Shown: positions 25,570-34,647 of the stretch, in pieces
Layout: each line of letters opens with the position of its first letter
Position numbering within the stretch: the stretch's first letter is position 1
Assembly: GCF_900327775.1 (NCBI RefSeq)
Contig: NZ_OUMZ01000007.1
Location: 545,606-609,605, forward strand
Direction: 5' to 3'
From: Roseovarius sp. EL26
GTDB lineage: Bacteria > Pseudomonadota > Alphaproteobacteria > Rhodobacterales > Rhodobacteraceae
Length of the DNA stretch: 64,000 nucleotides
The notes under the pieces: generated by a model
What the model saw: only the letters and a program-made list of their open reading frames with translations
Database searches by the model: none
Told to the model about the DNA's origin: nothing
Program-made: the position numbers and the translations under genes

Positions 25570-25902
25570 ATGGCAGAGGCAGGCGGCAACCCTTGGGCTG
25601 GTGAAGTGGCACTGGTGATCGATGGGCAACGCCATGTGCTGAAGCTTACGTTAGGGGCTTTGGCTGAGTTGGAGGCGGGGCTGGAAAGCGACACTTTGGT
25701 GGCTTTGGTCGAGAGATTTGAACAGGGGAAGTTTTCTACTCGCGATGTGCTGATGCTGATTGTGGCCGGTCTACGTGGTGGTGGTTGGCAGGGGCGCGCG
25801 AAGGATTTGTTAGCAGCCGAAATTGAAGGCGGGCCAATGATGGCCACAAAGGCGGCCGCTGGGTTGTTGGTGCGGGCCTTTGCTTTGCCGGAGGGGGGCT
25901 GA
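25570..25902 (+). CDS. GTA tail assembly protein (g10)
   Basis: A 110-residue protein of the GTA gp10 / TAC family, with GEVALVIDGQRHVLKLTLGALAELE near the start. The position between tail tube and tape measure is that of tail assembly chaperones. Its stop overlaps the next start (TGATG at 25900-25904). Confidence 0.85.
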   Translation: MAEAGGNPWAGEVALVIDGQRHVLKLTLGALAELEAGLESDTLVALVERFEQGKFSTRDVLMLIVAGLRGGGWQGRAKDLLAAEIEGGPMMATKAAAGLLVRAFALPEGG

Positions 25903-26102
25903 TGGCCGGGTTTGACTGGCCTGTGCTGATGCAGGCGGGTTTGCGGGGTTTGAGGCTGAGCCCTGCGGAGTTTTGGGCGCTCACGCCAGCAGAACTGCAG
26001 CTGATGCTGGGGGCTGGTGATGGGGCTGCACCATTACGCAGGGCCGGATTGGATGCACTGTTGCAGCGCTATCCGGATAGGGAGGAAATCAAAGATGATT
26101 GA
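25902..26102 (+). CDS. GTA tail assembly chaperone-like small protein (g10.1)
   Basis: A 66-residue protein whose LRLSPAEFWALTPAELQLMLG motif is shared by the short phage tail assembly chaperone family (DUF2376). It is coupled to g10 by a one-base overlap, and overlaps g11 by 8 bases. It contains the g11 ribosome binding site (GGGAGGA at 26080). Confidence 0.85.
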   Translation: MAGFDWPVLMQAGLRGLRLSPAEFWALTPAELQLMLGAGDGAAPLRRAGLDALLQRYPDREEIKDD

Positions 26103-26760
26103 TGGTGAGAGTGTGGATGATCTGGAGATGCAGGCGGCTGAGCTGGAAGACAGTCTGGGAGGTGCCGCGGCGATGGCTGGGGTGTTCAATACAGAAATGA
26201 CACGGGTCAAAACCGCTTTTGCTGATGTTGGTCAAGATGTTCAGGGATTGGAACGCGGCATCAGCAAGGGGCTTAGCAGCGCAATTCGGGGGGCGGTGGT
26301 GAATGGCGACAGCCTGTCCATGTCCCTAGAGAAGGTCGGCAATGCCATGATTAACAATGCGTTTAATTCAGCTGTGCGGCCAGTGACAAATCATGTCGGT
26401 GGCCTGATCTCAGAGGGCATTGGCGGATTAGTTGGTAATCTGCTGCCTTTTGCAAATGGCGGCAGTTTTTCGCAGGGGCGGGTGCGCCCGTTTGCGGATG
26501 GGGGCGTGGTTAGTGGGCCGATGCATTTTCCGATGCGTGGGGGGGAAACCGGGCTTATGGGCGAAGCTGGACCAGAGGCGATTATGCCACTTAGCCGGGG
26601 TTCTGATGGCAAACTGGGGGTGCGCAGTGCCGGGGGTGGTGCGCCAGTGAATGTCACGATGAACATCAACACGCCAGATGCGGATAGCTTTCGCCGCTCT
26701 AAGGGGCAGATAGCAGCCCAGTTGGGCCGGGCCATTGGGCGCGGCAACCGCAATCGCTGA
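26095..26760 (+). CDS. GTA tape measure protein (g11)
   Basis: A 221-residue short tape-measure protein, as expected for the small GTA tail. The start at 26095 has GGGAGGA 8 bases upstream. The N-terminus is helical; the middle has repeated Gly-rich hydrophobic stretches (GGLISEGIGGLVGNLLPFANGG), and the C-terminus has GLMGEAGPEAIMPLSRG, a well-conserved tape-measure motif. Confidence 0.88.
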   Translation: MIDGESVDDLEMQAAELEDSLGGAAAMAGVFNTEMTRVKTAFADVGQDVQGLERGISKGLSSAIRGAVVNGDSLSMSLEKVGNAMINNAFNSAVRPVTNHVGGLISEGIGGLVGNLLPFANGGSFSQGRVRPFADGGVVSGPMHFPMRGGETGLMGEAGPEAIMPLSRGSDGKLGVRSAGGGAPVNVTMNINTPDADSFRRSKGQIAAQLGRAIGRGNRNR

Positions 26761-26778
26761 GTAGGAAGGGAACGGATT

Positions 26779-27411
26779 ATGGGGTTTCATGAGGTCAGAT
26801 TTCCGGCCAACCTGAGCTTTGGCTCGTTTGGGGGACCAGAGCGACACACAGACATTGTGACGTTGGCCAACGGGTTTGAAGAGCGCAATACGCCTTGGGC
26901 GCATTCACGCAGGCGATATGATGCGGGTCTGGCAATGCGTAGTCTGGATGACATCGAGACGGTGATTGCGTTTTTCGAGGCGCGCCAAGGGCAGATTTTC
27001 GGGTTTCGTTGGAAAGATTGGACAGACTACAAAACAAGTCAGTCTTCGATTGCTCCGGAGTATGACGACCAAGAGATCGCGCGCGGTGATGATGTGACCG
27101 GGGCGTTCCCTTTGATCAAGACCTACCGGTCTGGCGAGGTTATCTATCAGCGGCCAATCAAGAAACCTGTGGCAGGCACTGTGCGCATTGGTCTTGGCGG
27201 GGTCGAGCAGCAGGAAGGCATTCACTTTGAGGTCGAGACCAGCACCGGGATAGTGACGTTTCTGCATCCACCGAATGAGGGGGTCGCAATCACTGCGGGC
27301 TTTGAATTTGACGTGCCGGTGCGGTTCGACACGGACCGTATCCAAACTAGCGTGGCCAGCTTTCAAGCTGGGGAGGTACCAAACATTCCGGTGGTGGAGG
27401 TTCGGGTATGA
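26779..27411 (+). CDS. GTA distal tail protein (g12, DUF2460)
   Basis: A 210-residue DUF2460 protein. It begins MGFHEVRFPANLSFGSFGGPE and contains the FFEARQGQIFGFRWKDW signature. In the GTA structure this is the distal tail ring. Its stop overlaps the g13 start (ATGA). Confidence 0.92.
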   Translation: MGFHEVRFPANLSFGSFGGPERHTDIVTLANGFEERNTPWAHSRRRYDAGLAMRSLDDIETVIAFFEARQGQIFGFRWKDWTDYKTSQSSIAPEYDDQEIARGDDVTGAFPLIKTYRSGEVIYQRPIKKPVAGTVRIGLGGVEQQEGIHFEVETSTGIVTFLHPPNEGVAITAGFEFDVPVRFDTDRIQTSVASFQAGEVPNIPVVEVRV

Positions 27412-28298
27412 GCGGGTTTGACGAAGGGTTAAAGGCGCATTTGCAAACCGGGGTGACCACCACCTGCCGGTGTTGGGTGCTGACCCGACGGGATGGTGAG
27501 GTGATGGGGTTCACTGATCACGATCTGCCACTGATGTTTGATGGAGTCACGTTTCGCGCAGACACGGGACTAAGTGCCTTGGCATTGCAGCAAACCACGG
27601 GTTTGTCCGTGGACAATACAGAAGCACTGGGGGCGCTTAGTGATGTGGCGATCCGTGAAACGGATATCGAGGCTGGGCGGTATGATGGGGCTGAAGTGCA
27701 GTCTTGGCTGGTGAACTGGCAGAATGTCGAAGAACGTCAATTGCAATTTCGGGGCTTGATCGGAGAGTTGCGCCGTCAGGGTGGGGCGTTTGAGGCTGAA
27801 TTACGGGGCCTGACAGATGTGCTCAACCAGCCCTATGGCAAGGTCTATCAAAAGCCTTGCGGCGCAGTTCTTGGGGATGAGGGATGCGGGTTTGATCTTG
27901 AGACGCCGGGTTATTTCTTGGTGCGCGCGGTTGAACGCGTCGAGGATCGGCGCGCGTTTCGGTTTGACGCGTTGGACGGATATGCACCTGAGTGGTTCCA
28001 ATACGGCGTGTTGCGCATTCTGTCCGGTGCTGCTGAGGGCTTAAGTGGGTTGATCAAGCGTGACAGGGTGGATGCAGATGGGCGCTTGGTTGAACTGTGG
28101 CATCCATTGCGGGCTGAAATTTTGGCCGGTGATCTTTTGCGGTTGGATACGGGATGCGACAAACGTGGTGAGACATGTCGAAAGAAATTCAATAACTATC
28201 TAAACTTTCAAGGTTTTCCGGATATTCCAGGTGATGATTGGTCCGTGACAGATCCAACGCGCGCTGGGCGTTTAGACGGCCGGAGTCGTCGTCGATGA
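27408..28298 (+). CDS. GTA hub protein 1 (g13, DUF2163 / BR0599)
   Basis: A 296-residue baseplate hub protein. Four conserved cysteines, C151, C160, C250 and C257 (in QKPCGA, DEGCGF and CDKRGETCRKKF), match the ligands of the iron-sulfur cluster reported for the R. capsulatus GTA hub. It ends in the usual FQGFPDIPG stretch. Coupled to g12 and g14 by ATGA overlaps. Confidence 0.92.
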   Translation: MSGFDEGLKAHLQTGVTTTCRCWVLTRRDGEVMGFTDHDLPLMFDGVTFRADTGLSALALQQTTGLSVDNTEALGALSDVAIRETDIEAGRYDGAEVQSWLVNWQNVEERQLQFRGLIGELRRQGGAFEAELRGLTDVLNQPYGKVYQKPCGAVLGDEGCGFDLETPGYFLVRAVERVEDRRAFRFDALDGYAPEWFQYGVLRILSGAAEGLSGLIKRDRVDADGRLVELWHPLRAEILAGDLLRLDTGCDKRGETCRKKFNNYLNFQGFPDIPGDDWSVTDPTRAGRLDGRSRRR

Positions 28299-28738
28299 CT
28301 GGGGTGGGAGAGCAGGTTGTCCGCACTGCACGTGGTTGGATTGGCACGCCGTACCGGCACCAGGCTTCGTGTAAGGGGGCGGGTACGGATTGTCTGGGCT
28401 TATTGCGCGGGGTCTGGCGTGAGGTGCTTGGTGAGGAGCCAGAATCTGTTCCGGCCTATACGATGGACTGGGCGGAACCGACACGAGATGAGATTTTATG
28501 GCGCACAGCAGCGCGGCATTTGCGCAGGGCCCCTCTGGATGACGAGCAACCCGGAGATGTGTTGCTGTTTCGCATGCGCACGGGTGCGGTGGCCAAACAT
28601 CTGGGGATCTCGGGGCAGGTACGGCCAAGAGCCAGCTTCATCCATGCATATTCCGGTCATGCGGTGGTGGAAAGCCCGCTGAGTACACCGTGGCGGCGGC
28701 GCATTGTGGCGCGGTTCAGATTTCCTGAGGAGATATAA
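28295..28738 (+). CDS. GTA NlpC/P60-type peptidase (g14)
   Basis: A 147-residue NlpC/P60 cysteine peptidase expected to cut peptidoglycan when the particle delivers DNA. Catalytic C33 sits in TDCLGLLRGVW and the histidine H102 in VAKHLGI. The start is fixed by ATGA overlap with g13. Confidence 0.93.
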   Translation: MTGVGEQVVRTARGWIGTPYRHQASCKGAGTDCLGLLRGVWREVLGEEPESVPAYTMDWAEPTRDEILWRTAARHLRRAPLDDEQPGDVLLFRMRTGAVAKHLGISGQVRPRASFIHAYSGHAVVESPLSTPWRRRIVARFRFPEEI

Positions 28739-28740
28739 AA

Positions 28741-31700
28741 ATGGCAACAGTTGTCTTATCCGCTGTCGGCGGTGCAATCGGTGGGCAAATTGGGGGCTCT
28801 GTACTGGGCCTTTCGACAGCAGCAATCGGGCGTTTTGCCGGGGCGATGATTGGGCGTTCCCTCGATCAACGCACCATGGGGCGGGGATCTGAGGTGGTCG
28901 AAACCGGAAGGGTGCGCCGCTTGCGTCTGACCGGAGCAGGTGAAGGAGATGCTATCGCCCGGATCTACGGACGCATGAGGGTATCTGGACAGGTTATTTG
29001 GGCCACAGAATTTCGCGAATGGGTCAAAATTACAGAAGGAAGCGGCGGTGGTGGCGGTGGCGGAGGAGGGGGCAAAGGACGGCGGTCAGCACCGGCCCCA
29101 GTTACGCCCACGGTACGGGAATATAAATACGCGGTTAGTCTGGCGATAGCGCTATGCGAAGGAGAAATCAGTCAGGTTGGGCGCGTTTGGGCTGATGGCA
29201 ATGAATTGACCCGCGATAATCTGGATATGCGGGTATATTATGGCACGTGCGATCAGCTACCGGATCCTAAGATAGAAGCGGTCGAGGGGGCCGGAACTGT
29301 GCCGGCCTATCGCGGCACGGCCTATGTGGTGATCGAAAATCTTGAGCTGGAGCAGTTTGGCAATCGAGTGCCGCAGTTTTCTTTCGAGGTGTTGCGTCCG
29401 CCGCAAAAGGGCCAACCGGGGGCTGAACTTGACCCACCGCAGGCGGTGCGCGGTGTTGCGATGTTGCCGGGTAGCGGAGAATACACCTTGGCGACCAGCA
29501 AAGTCACGCTGCGCTATGGGCCGGGGTCAAGTAAGCAGGCAAATGTGAATTCCTGGTCAGGCAAAAGTGATTTTCTGACATCAATGGACGCATTGGAGGG
29601 AGAGTTGCCAGCCTGTGATGCCGTGTCTTTGGTGGTGAGTTGGTTTGGGAACGACCTGCGTTGCGGAGCCTGTAGCGTTTTACCCAAAGTGGAACAGAAC
29701 AGCTTTGATGGGGCGAACATGCCCTGGAATGTGTCTGGTGTACGGCGAAGTTTTGCACTGCGGGTCGTACGTGGTACCGACAATAAACCGCTCTATGGTG
29801 GTACGCCATCGGATCAGGCGGTTATTGAAGCGATCAAGAGATTGAAGGCTGCGGGTAAAGATGTGATGTTTTACCCTTTCATTCTGATGGATCAGATCGC
29901 AGGCAATAAACTGCCAGATCCCTATAGCGATAGGGATCACCAGCCTGAGCTGCCATGGCGCGGGCGGATCACGCTAAATGAAGCGCCGGGGCGGCCGGGC
30001 AGTTCTGATGGAACAAATGGCGCTGAGGCAGAGGTAGCAGCTTTTTTTGGTACAGCGCAAGCCAGTCATTTTGCCACAAATGGTACAGCGACAGTGGGCG
30101 GTACAGGTGGGTTTGCAGGTTTGATCAATTTAGATTGGTCGGCAAAGTTGAGCCCGGTGGTTTATAGCGGCCCAGGGGAATGGGGGTTTCGGCGGTTTAT
30201 TTTGCACCAGGCGGCTTTGTGTAAGGCCGCGGGTGGTGTTGAGAGTTTCTGCATCGGTTCAGAAATGCGCGGGCTGACGCAAATTCGCGGAGCTGGAAAC
30301 AGTTTTCCGGCAGTGCAGGAATTACGCAATCTGGCGGCTGAAGTACGTGCGCTTTTGGGGCCCAGCACCAAGATTAGCTATGCGGCGGACTGGTCAGAAT
30401 ACTTTGGCTATAAACCGCAAGATGGTTCCGGGGATCGGTTCTTTAACCTTGATCCATTATGGGCCGATGCAAACATCGATTTCATTGGAATAGACAATTA
30501 TATGCCACTGTCTGATTGGCGCGATGGTACGGAGCATGCCGACGTGAATTGGGAGACGGCCTATGACCTTGGTTATCTGCAAGCCAATATCGAAGGAGGT
30601 GAGGGGTATGACTGGTATTATACCTCGCCAGAAGCACGCGCGGCCCAGAATAGAACACCAATTACCGATGAGGCGCATGAGGAGTCATGGATTTGGCGGT
30701 ACAAAGATCTGCGCGGCTTTTGGGAAAATACGCATCATGAGCGGGTGAATGGCGTACGATCAGAAGTACCGACAGATTGGGTGCCGGAATCAAAACCTAT
30801 CCGTTTTACCGAATATGGCTGCGCTGCGGTGAATAAGGGCACCAATCAACCGAATAAGTTTCTTGATCCTAAGTCATCGGAATCCAAGTTGCCTTACTAT
30901 TCTGATGGGCGGCGGGACGAAACCATTCAGATGCAATATTTGCGAGCGATGAACGGTTATTGGCGACAGTCAAAGCGCAATCCAACCTCAGAGCTGTATG
31001 GCGGACCGATGGTGGATATGGATCATGCTTATGTCTGGGCCTGGGATGCGCGGCCATATCCGTTTTTCCCCAACAATCGCAAGCTCTGGAACGATGGTGA
31101 AAATTACGGCCGGGGGCATTGGATTTCAGGGAGAGCCGCTTCGCGCCGTCTGGCTTCGGTTGTGGATGAGATCGCTGAAGAAGTTGGGGCGGGACATGTG
31201 GATACCTCAAAATTGCACGGCATGGTGAAGGGTTATCAGGTGGATGAGATCGGCGAGGCGCGCGCGGCGCTGCAACCATTGATGCTGCACTATGGATTTG
31301 ATGCAATTGAGCGCGATGGTACCTTGCAGTTTCGGATGCGTGATGGCGTGGCTGATTTTGAGATTGATCCGGATATGGTTGTTCGTGATGCGCGCGATGA
31401 GGGGGTGCTTGAATACACCCGAGGCAGCGCAGCAGAATTGTCAGGTCGAGTGCGGTTGCGCTTTGTTGAGGCAGACGGAGATTTCGAAGTCGTCGCGGAA
31501 GAAGCCATTTTGGCTGATGATCCAAATCCGGTGGTGTCTGCATCGGAATTCCCGCTATCAATGCCGCGGGCGGAAGGGCGCCAGACAGTTGAGCGTTGGC
31601 TGTCGGAGGCTCAATTAAACACAGATACAGTACAATTCAGCTTGCCACCCTCGCAGCTGGAAATAGGCGCTGGGGATGTCGTGGCCTTGCCGGAAGACGG

Positions 31701-32778
31701 TGGGCAAGGGCTCTACCGTGTGGACCGGGTTGAAGAACGTGGCGGTACGCAGCAGCTCGATGGCGTACGGATAGATGCCGAAAGCTATCGTCCGGTTGAT
31801 TTTGTTGATGCCGTTCCAAATCTGGCTGGTTTTGTGCCACCGGCACCGGTGTCGCCGTTTTTTCTCGATTTGCCTTTGTTAACCGGCGATGAGGTGCCTC
31901 ATGCACCTTATCTGGCGGTGGCGGCGGATCCTTGGCCGGGATCGGCTGCGTTATATGCTTCCGATTTTGATTCCAATTACAGGTTGAACACTGTTGCCTC
32001 AGCCCGGACACCGATTGGGATCACGGAAACTGAGCTGAGCTGGGCGCCGTCCGGCTTGATGGATCGTAGTGATGGTCTGTTGGTGAAGATGCTGCACGGC
32101 GAATTGGAAAGTGTCAGCGAGGCCGCCATTTTGAACGGGGCAAACTTGTGCGCAATCGGGAATGGCAGCCCGGATGGGTGGGAGCTGTTTCAGTTCGAAA
32201 CAGCGGATATGGTCGGGCCCGAAACCTATATGCTGAGTAAACGCCTGCGGGGGCAGTTGGGCACAGAGCGAACTGAGGGTTATTCGTGGCCGGTGGGGTC
32301 ATATATCGTGCGTATGGATGGTAGCCCGTTGCAGATTGATCTGCCCGATGCAAAGCGAGGGCTGTCGCGGTTCTATCGCATTGGCCCGGCAGGACGACCG
32401 CTGGATGATCCAGCTTATCAGCAAATCGAGTTGGCATTTGAGGGGATCGGATTACGGCCCTATCGCCCGGTGCATTTGCGATTGCAGGGGGCTGTAGGGC
32501 AGGACCGATTGTTTAGTTGGGTGCGGCGCGGCCGTATTGGCGCTGACCGTTGGGAAACCCCTGAAATTCCGTTGGGCGAAGAGCGAGAGCAATATATAGT
32601 CCGTGTCGTCCGAGCAGGAGAGACCTTACGCGAAGAGTTGGCTGATACAGCTGAATGGGTGTATTCCGCCGCGGCGCAAAGTGCGGATTCCTTTACCTTA
32701 GGTGATGAGCTGCAGGTGGCACAGGTGTCATCGCTGTTTGGGGCAGGTGTAAGCGCCCGTTATATCAACTCTGCCTAG
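28741..32778 (+). CDS. GTA megatron hub/fibre protein (g15)
   Basis: A 1345-residue protein, the largest of the cluster. It starts with a hydrophobic Gly-rich segment (VVLSAVGGAIGGQIGG), has a poly-Gly run near residue 102, a TIM-barrel-like glycoside-hydrolase-type domain in about residues 430-760 (the GTA_TIM region), and phage tail hub domains after that. In R. capsulatus it forms the tail tip that contacts the host. It ends 6 bases from the convergent DksA-like gene. Confidence 0.93.
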   Translation: MATVVLSAVGGAIGGQIGGSVLGLSTAAIGRFAGAMIGRSLDQRTMGRGSEVVETGRVRRLRLTGAGEGDAIARIYGRMRVSGQVIWATEFREWVKITEGSGGGGGGGGGGKGRRSAPAPVTPTVREYKYAVSLAIALCEGEISQVGRVWADGNELTRDNLDMRVYYGTCDQLPDPKIEAVEGAGTVPAYRGTAYVVIENLELEQFGNRVPQFSFEVLRPPQKGQPGAELDPPQAVRGVAMLPGSGEYTLATSKVTLRYGPGSSKQANVNSWSGKSDFLTSMDALEGELPACDAVSLVVSWFGNDLRCGACSVLPKVEQNSFDGANMPWNVSGVRRSFALRVVRGTDNKPLYGGTPSDQAVIEAIKRLKAAGKDVMFYPFILMDQIAGNKLPDPYSDRDHQPELPWRGRITLNEAPGRPGSSDGTNGAEAEVAAFFGTAQASHFATNGTATVGGTGGFAGLINLDWSAKLSPVVYSGPGEWGFRRFILHQAALCKAAGGVESFCIGSEMRGLTQIRGAGNSFPAVQELRNLAAEVRALLGPSTKISYAADWSEYFGYKPQDGSGDRFFNLDPLWADANIDFIGIDNYMPLSDWRDGTEHADVNWETAYDLGYLQANIEGGEGYDWYYTSPEARAAQNRTPITDEAHEESWIWRYKDLRGFWENTHHERVNGVRSEVPTDWVPESKPIRFTEYGCAAVNKGTNQPNKFLDPKSSESKLPYYSDGRRDETIQMQYLRAMNGYWRQSKRNPTSELYGGPMVDMDHAYVWAWDARPYPFFPNNRKLWNDGENYGRGHWISGRAASRRLASVVDEIAEEVGAGHVDTSKLHGMVKGYQVDEIGEARAALQPLMLHYGFDAIERDGTLQFRMRDGVADFEIDPDMVVRDARDEGVLEYTRGSAAELSGRVRLRFVEADGDFEVVAEEAILADDPNPVVSASEFPLSMPRAEGRQTVERWLSEAQLNTDTVQFSLPPSQLEIGAGDVVALPEDGGQGLYRVDRVEERGGTQQLDGVRIDAESYRPVDFVDAVPNLAGFVPPAPVSPFFLDLPLLTGDEVPHAPYLAVAADPWPGSAALYASDFDSNYRLNTVASARTPIGITETELSWAPSGLMDRSDGLLVKMLHGELESVSEAAILNGANLCAIGNGSPDGWELFQFETADMVGPETYMLSKRLRGQLGTERTEGYSWPVGSYIVRMDGSPLQIDLPDAKRGLSRFYRIGPAGRPLDDPAYQQIELAFEGIGLRPYRPVHLRLQGAVGQDRLFSWVRRGRIGADRWETPEIPLGEEREQYIVRVVRAGETLREELADTAEWVYSAAAQSADSFTLGDELQVAQVSSLFGAGVSARYINSA

Positions 32779-32784
32779 GTGGAT

Positions 32785-33162
32785 TTAACCCTTGGCACAC
32801 TCGACGCAAATCATGGCTGCGGGATCGAGGTGTAGGCGTTCAAGCTTAATGACGTCGCCGCAGCTGTCACAATAGCCAAATTCACCCTCATTCATGCGGA
32901 TGAGGGCCGCGTTCAGACGCGCCCGCTCCGCCTGACGCCGGGCGTGATTGGCATTGGCCATGGCTTGATTTTGCAACGCGTCCATTCGGCTGAGGCGGCC
33001 TACTGCTTGTTGGTCCAACTCGACGGTTTGCTGACCTTCGGCGCCAAGAACATCTTCTGCATCCAATGCGTTTAGGCGTTCTGAGATTAAATTGCGGAAT
33101 GTAATCAGATCTGACTCATCCATTTTGCTTATATCTCCCATCACCACTTTGCATTTTGCCAT
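32785..33162 (-). CDS. DksA/TraR family zinc-finger protein
   Basis: A 125-residue protein with a helical N-terminal part and a C-terminal four-cysteine zinc finger, C98, C101, C119 and C122 (FGYCDSCGD ... ICVECAKG). Family members bind in the RNA polymerase secondary channel with or without ppGpp. It is shorter than E. coli DksA (151) and lacks a clear DxxDxA coiled-coil tip, so its effect may differ. Met14 (MDESDLITF) is an alternative start. It is divergent from cysE. Confidence 0.85.
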   Translation of the reverse strand: MAKCKVVMGDISKMDESDLITFRNLISERLNALDAEDVLGAEGQQTVELDQQAVGRLSRMDALQNQAMANANHARRQAERARLNAALIRMNEGEFGYCDSCGDVIKLERLHLDPAAMICVECAKG

Positions 33163-33208
33163 TACTGCCTATGTGTTATAATCAAGCACGAGCCAAAGGA
33201 GCTTGCAA

Positions 33209-34015
33209 ATGGTCAAAACACGCGCACATGTGTCAGAGGTAGATCCTGTCTGGAGCCGTATTACTGAGGAAGCTCAGGCTGCCATCACTGATGAGCCGTT
33301 GCTGGGCGGGTTGGTGCATTCCAGTATTTTACACCATAACACCATCGAATCGGCGCTGGCTTATCGGATCTCGTTGAAGCTGGCCTCGCCTGAAATGCCG
33401 GAACAGATCCTACGTGAAATCTGTGACTGGGCGCATGTTGCTGATCCTGAGATTTCTCAGGCTGCACGCGCCGATATTGTGGCAGTGAATGATCGTGACC
33501 CAGCATGCGATCGTTACATCCTGCCAATGCTCTATTTCAAAGGATTTCAGGCGATACAGGCGTACCGAGTGGCGCATTGGTTATGGCACAATGAGCGTCA
33601 GGATATGGCGCGGTTCTTCCAGATGCGCTCGTCCGAAGTGTTTGGTGTGGATATCCACCCAGGCGCCCGGATTGGCCGTGGTATCATGATTGATCACGCG
33701 CATTCGATCGTGATTGGCGAAACCGCTGTTGTTGGCGATAACGTATCGATGCTGCACTCAGTCACGTTGGGTGGTACCGGTAAAGAAGAGGAAGATCGCC
33801 ACCCCAAGATTGGCAGTGGTGTTCTGATCGGGGCCGGAGCCAAAGTTCTGGGCAACATCATTGTTGGCAACTGCTCGCGTATCGCGGCGGGCTCGGTTGT
33901 GTTGCAAGAGGTTCCGCCTTGCAAAACTGTCGCCGGTGTACCTGCGAAGATTGTTGGTGAGGCCGGATGTGATCAACCGTCCATTCAGATGGATCAGCTA
34001 TTGGGTGTTCGATAA
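33209..34015 (+). CDS. cysE: Serine O-acetyltransferase
   Basis: CysE makes O-acetylserine from serine and acetyl-CoA, the first step of cysteine synthesis. Start 33209 is set by AGGAG 7 bases upstream; a TTG two codons earlier is less likely. The 268-residue protein has the N-terminal helical domain and, from about residue 155, the left-handed beta-helix hexapeptide repeats (HPGARIGRGIMIDHAHSIVI, VTLGGTGK). Length is normal. Confidence 0.96.
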   Translation: MVKTRAHVSEVDPVWSRITEEAQAAITDEPLLGGLVHSSILHHNTIESALAYRISLKLASPEMPEQILREICDWAHVADPEISQAARADIVAVNDRDPACDRYILPMLYFKGFQAIQAYRVAHWLWHNERQDMARFFQMRSSEVFGVDIHPGARIGRGIMIDHAHSIVIGETAVVGDNVSMLHSVTLGGTGKEEEDRHPKIGSGVLIGAGAKVLGNIIVGNCSRIAAGSVVLQEVPPCKTVAGVPAKIVGEAGCDQPSIQMDQLLGVR

Positions 34016-34054
34016 ACCTATGACCTGTTGCAACACAGGTTGATATTTTATTCT

Positions 34055-34086
34055 AGCACCGCTTTTGACGAGGCGGTGCTTTTTCG
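34055..34086 (+). terminator. cysE terminator
   Basis: AGCACCGC and GCGGTGCT form an 8-bp stem, followed by TTTTTCG. A second small hairpin (ACCTGT/ACAGGT, 34023-34040) precedes it. Confidence 0.85.
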
Positions 34087-34087
34087 T

Positions 34088-34393
34088 TCAAACGGCTTGA
34101 TCAAACTGCTTTGATGGCTGTTTCCTGTGCGACAAGCGAATGATGATCCCACCCAAAGACATCACAATGTAAAATAACTGAATCAGGGCCGCACTGAGGT
34201 TGAACTCGACAATCAACGAGACCATCACACAACTGGATGCGATAAAGGTGAGAAGAAAATAACCGGGCGTGGCACTGCTGAGCCGGCCGCTACACAGGCA
34301 GAAAAAACCGATCACATAGATCGAAAATCCAAGCAAACCAATTGCGCGGCACAGAATGAAAACATCAATCATTTCAATAGAAGAAGTGGGCAT
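34088..34393 (-). CDS. Small membrane protein, CBU_0592-like
   Basis: A 101-residue protein with three to four hydrophobic helices. The pattern (IGLLGFSIYVIGF, then SSATPGYFLLTFIAS, then LIQLFYIVMSLGGI) resembles the CBU_0592 family of small integral membrane proteins of unknown role. It is convergent with cysE. Confidence 0.6.
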   Translation of the reverse strand: MPTSSIEMIDVFILCRAIGLLGFSIYVIGFFCLCSGRLSSATPGYFLLTFIASSCVMVSLIVEFNLSAALIQLFYIVMSLGGIIIRLSHRKQPSKQFDQAV

Positions 34394-34584
34394 GAGAATA
34401 CCTTGTGTGAATTTTTTATGCGGATAATTTGCAAAAATTAGTTTAACAACAATTGTGTACGTTCTTTGAGCGCTGGCAAAATGAAACCTTTGGCGCTCTA
34501 CATAGCGTGATTATACAATAGGCATGAAAACTCTGCGTGAAACGCGAGAGAATAATGCGTGAAGTGAATAAAAAAATCTGGGGC

Positions 34585-34628
34585 AATGATAAAAGCCGCA
34601 GTGATGGGTCACTGCGGCTTTTATCATT
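34585..34628 (-). terminator. Terminator of the pdh operon
   Basis: A 20-bp perfect stem (34585-34604 with 34609-34628) with a TGGG loop, AT-rich at its base, located 19 bases after the pdhC stop. It reads as an intrinsic terminator on the minus strand. Confidence 0.92.
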
Positions 34629-34647
34629 GTGTGTCGTGTAAGAGAAA